Source: Bacteroidales bacterium UBA5515 (GTDB lineage: Bacteria > Bacteroidota > Bacteroidia > Bacteroidales > P3). From it: a DNA stretch of 19,895 bases. The notes beneath the pieces were generated by a model. It made no database searches. It was not told where the DNA came from and saw only the letters and a program-made list of their open reading frames with translations. The stretch lies in contig DIOL01000013.1 of assembly GCA_002423895.1 (NCBI GenBank), positions 1 through 19,895 of the forward strand. Reading direction: 5' to 3'. Below are positions 15,141 to 19,895 of the stretch, one piece after another. Numbering within the stretch: the first letter of the stretch is position 1; each line of letters begins with the position of its first letter. Both the position numbers and the translations under genes were made by a program.

Positions 15141-15614
15141 ATAAAACTGCTATAAAAAATCAAAACATAGAATCCAAATATGAATAACATCTGCTATTCC
15201 TTTTTGAAATATCTAATATAAACATTGAAGTCTAATACAGATTAAACCAAAAAGATTATAAACCTTATTTTCAAATCTTTTTCAGATGTAAGAGTTTCTA
15301 CATTTAGGGGAAGTAAGAGACTCAATGTAAAATTCCTGTGGAATAAAAAATAGAATCTTCATACTCACCTTTTATTATACTACCATACTCAATTTTGATG
15401 GCAAAAATATTAGTATTGAAATTAATTTTAGTGTGCTATTAATCAACCATTTTGTAGTTACATAAAAAAGACGCTATCTTCACACCCTAAAGATGAAGTA
15501 ATCAGACGTGGAGATCAAGTAAATTTGTGTGAATATGCAGCAACCAGATATTTGTAAGGTGTTATGAAATTTATATGGTGAGTTTTTGGATTTAGTTAGT
15601 TTCTTCTTAGCTAA
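15141..15614. other. Gene-free stretch after hamB
   Basis: No supportable gene lies between hamB and 15839. A weak hairpin (GAATA 15182-15186, TATTC 15195-15199, then CTTTTT) could end hamB transcription. GAAGTCTAATACAGATT (15227-15243) nearly repeats GAAGTCTAATCAGATT at 10955-10970. A short open stretch ending near 15557 has no start codon and no recognisable protein. The region may hold decayed sequence from past insertion, but I cannot name it. Confidence 0.4.
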
Positions 15615-15672
15615 AAATACGGTTTTTCTAACTCAAAATGTCCCTCTTTTTAATATGAAAAGACCGTCTTTT
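15615..15672. repeat. Short ladder of three 13-nt units, 22-bp period (AAAGAC-C-GTCTTT)
   Basis: The unit at 15659-15671 is a perfect odd palindrome (extending to AAAAGAC-C-GTCTTTT at 15658-15672). Units at 15637-15649 and 15615-15627 each match it at 10 of 13 positions and fall exactly 22 and 44 bp upstream. The latter keeps 5 of 6 palindromic pairs. It is more degenerate than the other ladders and the AT-rich setting inflates similarity, so confidence is lower. Confidence 0.55.
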
Positions 15673-15804
15673 TTACTATAAAATCTTTGTCTAAATTTCA
15701 CAAAATATTATCTTGGTAGGATAAGATAAGATTATAATTTTCAAAATGCTTATGTTGCTTTATAAAATAAACTATCTTTATGAGTGAGGGATAGCTTTTT
15801 TTAT

Positions 15805-15812
15805 TACCTTTG
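15805..15812 (+). promoter_or_regulatory. Probable -7 box for the gene at 15839
   Basis: TACCTTTG matches TAnnTTTG and is the same 8-mer as in the TonB_C cluster promoter. It lies 26 nt before the ATG. The nearest -33 candidate, TTTA at 15777-15780, is 24 nt away, longer than usual. Confidence 0.5.
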
Positions 15813-15838
15813 CACGCTGAAAAAATAGTGGAAAAAAG

Positions 15839-16954
15839 ATGAAAATGCTAAAAATCAATTTGAAAGATAAGAAATCAATTCTGAAATTAATTTATAATGT
15901 GGCTCTTTATGGCTTCGCTCTTTGTGGAGTTTTGATTATTGGAGCTTGGGGTGTTTATCAATTGGGATTTACTAATAATTCTGGAGCAGTTGATAAGAAT
16001 AATAGATATTTGGCTGATGTTTCACAAATGAAGGTTGGTGCTAAAAATCAAGTGGAGTTGGATAAGCAAATGAGTGAAAACTATATTAAGCTTGCTGCCA
16101 TTTGTAAGTTTTATCCTAAAAATGCTCAATTGATTCTTCAAGGTATTAGCAATTCAAATGGTAATGTTAACTTGTCTCAGATGCTTGCTGCAACTGAAAT
16201 TGCTCTTAAGGATAATGAAGAGTATCAAGATTTCATAACCAGAAGCAGGCAATTGGTTGCAAGTGTTAATGTAAAGGCAAATCCTAACAGTGCCATTGAG
16301 TGGATGAATATTCCTGAATGGGAAGCATTAAAAGTTGCTATTATTAAAGACAAAAAACTAATTGATAGTGCTGCTCGTGTTACTGGTGTTGAGCCTCGTT
16401 TGATTGTGGGATGTTTGATTGGGGAGCAAATTCGTCTTTTCAATTCTAAACGTGAGATGTATAAAAAATATCTTGGACCCGTTAAGGTGCTTTCTGTTCA
16501 ATCACAATTTTCATTTGGAGTAAATGGTATAAAAGATTTCACTGCTGAATGGGTTGAAAGAAATTTAAAGAATGATACTTCTGTTTATTATATGGGTAAA
16601 CAATACGAACATATTTTAGATTTTAGAACAGCAGACCATCAAACTGAAAGAATTAACCGTTTGGTTGATTATCAAAATCACTACTATTCTTATGTTTATA
16701 CTGGTTGTATTCTTCATCAAACAAAGAAACAATGGGAGAGAGCAAAATATGATATTTCCAATCGTCCAGAAATTCTTTTCACTTTGTTTAATGTAGGTTT
16801 CCCTCAATCCAATCCTGGACCAAATCCAGAATGTGGTGGTTCTCATATAACTGTTGCAGATAAGGTTTATACTTTTGGTGCAATTGGTTTTGATTTCTAC
16901 TATTCTGGTGAACTTGCTAAAGAATTTCCTTATTGGGAAAAGAGATTTAGATAA
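15839..16954 (+). CDS. Membrane-anchored protein, possibly lysozyme-like (DUF1402-like)
   Basis: A 371-residue protein with a short basic N-terminus, one transmembrane helix (about residues 18-42) and a large outer domain. Residues about 175-215 (SAARVTGVEPRLIVGCLIGEQIRLF) resemble the helix that holds the catalytic Glu in lysozyme-like transglycosylases, E196 being the candidate. Further conserved-looking stretches are VLSVQSQFSFGVNGIKDFTAEWVE, an ISNRPEILFTLFNVGF segment and NPGPNPECGGSHI near the end. The layout recalls DUF1402-type putative lytic enzymes, but I cannot confirm this without a profile search. A cell-wall role next to the periplasm fits the anchor. Cysteine and glycine near the C-terminus (ECGG) may be structural. 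It has its own -7 box and is separated from mutS by 257 nt. Confidence 0.55.
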   Translation: MKMLKINLKDKKSILKLIYNVALYGFALCGVLIIGAWGVYQLGFTNNSGAVDKNNRYLADVSQMKVGAKNQVELDKQMSENYIKLAAICKFYPKNAQLILQGISNSNGNVNLSQMLAATEIALKDNEEYQDFITRSRQLVASVNVKANPNSAIEWMNIPEWEALKVAIIKDKKLIDSAARVTGVEPRLIVGCLIGEQIRLFNSKREMYKKYLGPVKVLSVQSQFSFGVNGIKDFTAEWVERNLKNDTSVYYMGKQYEHILDFRTADHQTERINRLVDYQNHYYSYVYTGCILHQTKKQWERAKYDISNRPEILFTLFNVGFPQSNPGPNPECGGSHITVADKVYTFGAIGFDFYYSGELAKEFPYWEKRFR

Positions 16955-17141
16955 TAAAAGAAACTCTTATTAGTCAGCACTTTTTTTTTGATAATTAGAA
17001 TTGAGAATATATATTCATTTCAATTTTAATTCTCCATAAATCTATTCTATCTTATATTTATACAAATTTATTTTCCAATAGTAAATTTGAATAAAATGAC
17101 CATTACATAATCAAAAGAAAACTTTCCAATATTCAGTTTTT

Positions 17142-17173
17142 CTTGCAAGTAGTTTTTTTTTGTAGTAATTTTG
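17142..17173 (+). promoter_or_regulatory. Probable mutS promoter
   Basis: TAATTTTG at 17166-17173 matches the -7 consensus. CTTG at 17142-17145, 20 nt upstream, is a one-mismatch -33 box. The transcript would start about 30 nt before the GTG start codon. Confidence 0.5.
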
Positions 17174-17211
17174 TTTCTCTTTTTATTATAACAAATAAAT
17201 TCTTAAGCTAA

Positions 17212-19821
17212 GTGTCAAAAAATATTGATGGGGTTACTCCTTTAATGAGGCAGTATAATGCAATGAAAGCAAAATTTCCAGATGCAATTTTGCTGTTTAG
17301 GGTTGGCGATTTCTATGAAACATTTGGGAAAGATGCTGTTGAAGCTTCAAAAATATTGGGGATAACTCTAACAAAAAGAGCTAATGGTAAGGAAAAAGAC
17401 TTGGAGCTTGCTGGTTTCCCTTATCACTCAATAGATACTTACTTGCCTAAACTTATTCGTGCAGGAAAGCGTTGCGCTATATGTGAGCAATTGGAAGATC
17501 CAAAAATGGTTAAAGGTATTGTGAAAAGAGGAATTACTGAAGTTGTTACTCCTTCACTTTCTTATAATGATAAAACTTCCGACCATTCACAAAATAATTT
17601 TTTGGCAGCCATACATTCCGAAAAGGAAAATTATGGAGTAGCTTTTTTGGATATTGCAACAGGAGAATTTTTTGTTTCACAGGGTAAGAAACAGGAAATA
17701 GAAAAACTCCTTCAAACCCTTTCTCCCAAAGAAGTTATTTTACAAAAACAGAAGTTAAGAGAATTTCAAGAAGGCTTCAAGAAAGATTTTTACACAAATA
17801 CCTTTGAGGACTGGGTTTTTACAAAAGACTTTGCAAATGATATTCTATTCAAACATTTTGATGTGAATTCAATGAAGGGTTTTGGAATAGAAGAAATGGA
17901 ACTTGGAGTTATTGCCTGCGGTGCTTGTCTTCACTATTTGAACGAAACTCAACACACTGAGCTTTCTCATATCCAGAAAATATCAAGATTAGACAATAGT
18001 AATTTTGTTTGGCTTGATAAGTTCACCATAGCCAATTTAGAATTAGTTCATTCGCCTTATTCAAGTGGCTCAACACTCATTAATGTTCTTAACAGAACAA
18101 AATCGAATATGGGAGCAAGACGCTTGCAACGTTGGGTGCTTTTACCTTTAATAAATAAAGATGAAATTGAAAAGCGTCAAGACGTTGTTTCTTTCTTTAT
18201 TCAAAATGATGTTTTGGCAGATAAGATAGGCATTAGCTTGAAAAGAATTGGTGATTTGGAGAGATTGATTGCTAAGGCAGCTTATGGAAAGATTTTACCC
18301 AATGAGGTTGTTGGATTAAAAAATGTTCTTAAAGAGATAAGGGAAATAAAATCTTTATGCAAAGACTATAAAGAGTTAGATAGAATAGATGAAGTTGATG
18401 CTTGTGAAGATTTGATTAATAATATAACAAAAACACTTTCTGAAGAAGCTCCAAATGCAGTTTCAAAAGGTAATGTGATTGAAAAAGGAGTCAGTCTGGA
18501 GCTTGATGAATTAAGGGAGATTGCCTATCATGGAAAGGATTATTTAAACAAACTCCAACAAAGAGAATCAGAGAAAACCTCAATACCTTCTTTAAAGATA
18601 GGTTTTAATAATGTTTTTGGATACTATCTTGAAGTTACAAATTCACATAAAGATAAAGTTCCAGACTCTTGGCACAGGAAACAAACTCTTACTAATGCAG
18701 AGAGATATATTACAGAGGAATTAAAGGAATACGAAACAAAAATATTTGGAGCAGAGACAAAGATTTTGGAAATAGAAACCTTATTATATAGCAAATTGGT
18801 TTCGGAAATACATCCATTTATAAATAAGCTTCAAAAAAATGCTGAAATAATTTCACAACTTGATTGTTTATTGTCTTTTGCTGAAATAGCTCTTGAAAAT
18901 AATTATGTTCGTCCAACAATTAATGATGGATTTTCTTTGAAAATTGTTCAAGGACGACACCCTGTTATTGAAAAAATGCTTCCTTCGGGTGAGAATTATA
19001 TTGCCAATGATATGTTCCTGGATAAAGACACTCAACAAATAGGAATTATAACAGGACCTAATATGTCAGGTAAGAGTGCCTATTTGCGACAAAATGCCTT
19101 AATTGTTCTTATGGCTCAGATAGGAAGTTTTGTTCCAGCAAAGAGCGCAGATATTGGAATTGTTGATAAGATATTTACTCGTGTAGGAGCTTCTGATAAT
19201 ATTTCTTTAGGAGAGAGTACTTTTATGGTTGAAATGAATGAGACAGCAAGTATTTTGAATAATCTTTCCGACAGGTCTTTAGTTCTTTTGGATGAAATAG
19301 GAAGGGGAACAAGCACCTATGATGGAGTTTCAATTGCCTGGTCAATTGCTTCCTACATTCACGACCATCCACATTTTAGAGCAAAGGTTTTGTTTGCTAC
19401 TCACTATCATGAGCTAATTGAAATGGAAGAAATCTATTCTCGAATTTTCAATCTCCATGTTACAATTAAGGAAATAGGTAAACAAATAATATTCTTAAGG
19501 AAAATTGCTAAGGGAGGAAGTTCTCAAAGCTTTGGGATACATGTTGCACGACTTGCTGGAATGCCACGACAAGTTTTGCAGGAGGCAGAAGAAATATTGG
19601 AGAATTTGGAAAGTAAACAAAAATCCAACAAACAAAAAGTTCTATCCAAACCATCAAAGAAACAAAATAATGATCCATACCAATTAAGTTTTATTCAATT
19701 GGATGATCCATTACTTTTAGAAATAAAAGAAGACATATTAAGTACAGATATTGACAACCTTACGCCAATGGAAGCCCTTTTAAAACTTCATGCGATAAAG
19801 AAATTAATAGAAAAAGTTTAG
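17212..19821 (+). CDS. mutS: DNA mismatch repair protein MutS
   Basis: An 869-residue MutS, which clamps DNA at mismatches and recruits MutL using ATP. The N-terminal mismatch-reading motif is FRVGDFYETFG (about residues 29-39, the Phe-x-Glu wedge). Connector, lever and clamp domains follow. The ABC-type ATPase has Walker A GPNMSGKS (about 614-621), a signature region with SLGESTFMVEMNE, Walker B LVLLDEIGRGTSTYDG (about 689) and the FATHYHEL switch histidine (about 728). The C-terminal tail ends in a typical short helical dimerisation segment (TPMEALLKLHAIKKL). The start is GTG: the codon immediately before it is TAA in frame, and homologues begin with the same TPLMRQYNAMKAKFPDA segment. It is full length and intact. 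Confidence 0.97.
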   Translation: MSKNIDGVTPLMRQYNAMKAKFPDAILLFRVGDFYETFGKDAVEASKILGITLTKRANGKEKDLELAGFPYHSIDTYLPKLIRAGKRCAICEQLEDPKMVKGIVKRGITEVVTPSLSYNDKTSDHSQNNFLAAIHSEKENYGVAFLDIATGEFFVSQGKKQEIEKLLQTLSPKEVILQKQKLREFQEGFKKDFYTNTFEDWVFTKDFANDILFKHFDVNSMKGFGIEEMELGVIACGACLHYLNETQHTELSHIQKISRLDNSNFVWLDKFTIANLELVHSPYSSGSTLINVLNRTKSNMGARRLQRWVLLPLINKDEIEKRQDVVSFFIQNDVLADKIGISLKRIGDLERLIAKAAYGKILPNEVVGLKNVLKEIREIKSLCKDYKELDRIDEVDACEDLINNITKTLSEEAPNAVSKGNVIEKGVSLELDELREIAYHGKDYLNKLQQRESEKTSIPSLKIGFNNVFGYYLEVTNSHKDKVPDSWHRKQTLTNAERYITEELKEYETKIFGAETKILEIETLLYSKLVSEIHPFINKLQKNAEIISQLDCLLSFAEIALENNYVRPTINDGFSLKIVQGRHPVIEKMLPSGENYIANDMFLDKDTQQIGIITGPNMSGKSAYLRQNALIVLMAQIGSFVPAKSADIGIVDKIFTRVGASDNISLGESTFMVEMNETASILNNLSDRSLVLLDEIGRGTSTYDGVSIAWSIASYIHDHPHFRAKVLFATHYHELIEMEEIYSRIFNLHVTIKEIGKQIIFLRKIAKGGSSQSFGIHVARLAGMPRQVLQEAEEILENLESKQKSNKQKVLSKPSKKQNNDPYQLSFIQLDDPLLLEIKEDILSTDIDNLTPMEALLKLHAIKKLIEKV

Positions 19822-19827
19822 AAAAAG

Positions 19828-19858
19828 TTTGGTAGAAAAGAAAAAGTTAGTATTTTTG
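19828..19858 (+). promoter_or_regulatory. Promoter of the tRNA gene
   Basis: TTTG (19828-19831) and TATTTTTG (19851-19858) with a 19-nt gap form a full consensus Bacteroidota promoter. The tRNA 5' end follows 15 nt after the -7 box. Confidence 0.8.
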
Positions 19859-19872
19859 CACCTCCAAATCAA

Positions 19873-19895
19873 GCGGAAATAGCTCAGTTGGTAGA
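19873..19895 (+). tRNA. tRNA gene, 5' part only, probably tRNA-Gly
   Basis: GCGGAAATAGCTCAGTTGGT at 19873-19892 shows the acceptor 5' strand, the invariant T8-A-GCTC D-stem start and the AGTTGGTAG D-loop. The window ends at the D arm, so the anticodon is not visible. The acceptor and D-arm sequence match what I recall of Bacteroidota tRNA-Gly(GCC), but other tRNAs share this start. Confidence 0.8.

Noticed and set aside
15440..15560. Open - or decayed - coding stretch ending in RRGDQVNLCEYAATRYL
   Set aside because: About 40 codons with no start codon, no homology that I recognise and no ribosome binding site. It is probably chance, or too decayed to name.
16955..17211. Terminator after the gene at 15839
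   Set aside because: A TAATAAAAG/CTCTTATTA hairpin with one mismatch exists, but the T run starts about ten bases after the stem, so it is not a convincing intrinsic terminator.

Overview
The window is low-GC (about one third G+C by eye), gene-dense Bacteroidota DNA, most likely from a Bacteroidales-type anaerobe. The evidence is a type IX secretion (T9SS) C-terminal sorting domain on the first gene, a DUF4919 protein and a cluster of small TonB C-terminal-domain proteins. Promoters follow the Bacteroidota pattern (TTTG, about 19-21 nt, TAnnTTTG), and genes start without strong Shine-Dalgarno sequences. The exact taxon cannot be told from the sequence.

Layout. (1) 257-2823, + strand: a secreted peptidylarginine/agmatine-deiminase-type enzyme with Ig-like and T9SS domains, then a small four-helix membrane protein, closed by a strong terminator. 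(2) 3204-5966, - strand: an exported lipoprotein rubrerythrin with a DUF2231 membrane partner, a gamma-class carbonic anhydrase and a class I mannose-6-phosphate isomerase. (3) 6034-7899, + strand: four tandem TonB_C-domain paralogues, all with signal peptides. (4) 8092-9999: dnaK with its own terminator. (5) 10306-10686, - strand: a DUF1232 membrane protein. (6) 11124-15140, + strand: a secreted DUF4919 protein, then a compact two-gene Hachiman anti-phage system (HamA nuclease, HamB helicase). (7) 15839-19821, + strand: a membrane-anchored, possibly lysozyme-like protein and mutS starting at GTG. (8) The right edge cuts the 5' part of a tRNA gene, probably tRNA-Gly, with a textbook promoter.

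The most unusual signal is intergenic. Several gaps hold ladders of 13-nt odd palindromes (6-nt half-site, one central base, 6-nt half-site) repeated at exactly 21 or 22 bp with unrelated 8-9 nt spacers. Palindrome sequence differs from gap to gap (ATATCA-A-TGATAT, AGGACT-A-AGTCCT, ATAATG-C-CATTAT, AAAGAC-C-GTCTTT), but geometry and helical phasing are the same. A non-palindromic 21-bp tandem array lies beside the first. Two ladders bracket the DUF4919-Hachiman segment. I do not recognise a named element with this architecture.

Functionally the genes are mostly independent: envelope enzymes and oxidative-stress proteins, sugar-phosphate metabolism, protein folding, phage defence and mismatch repair.
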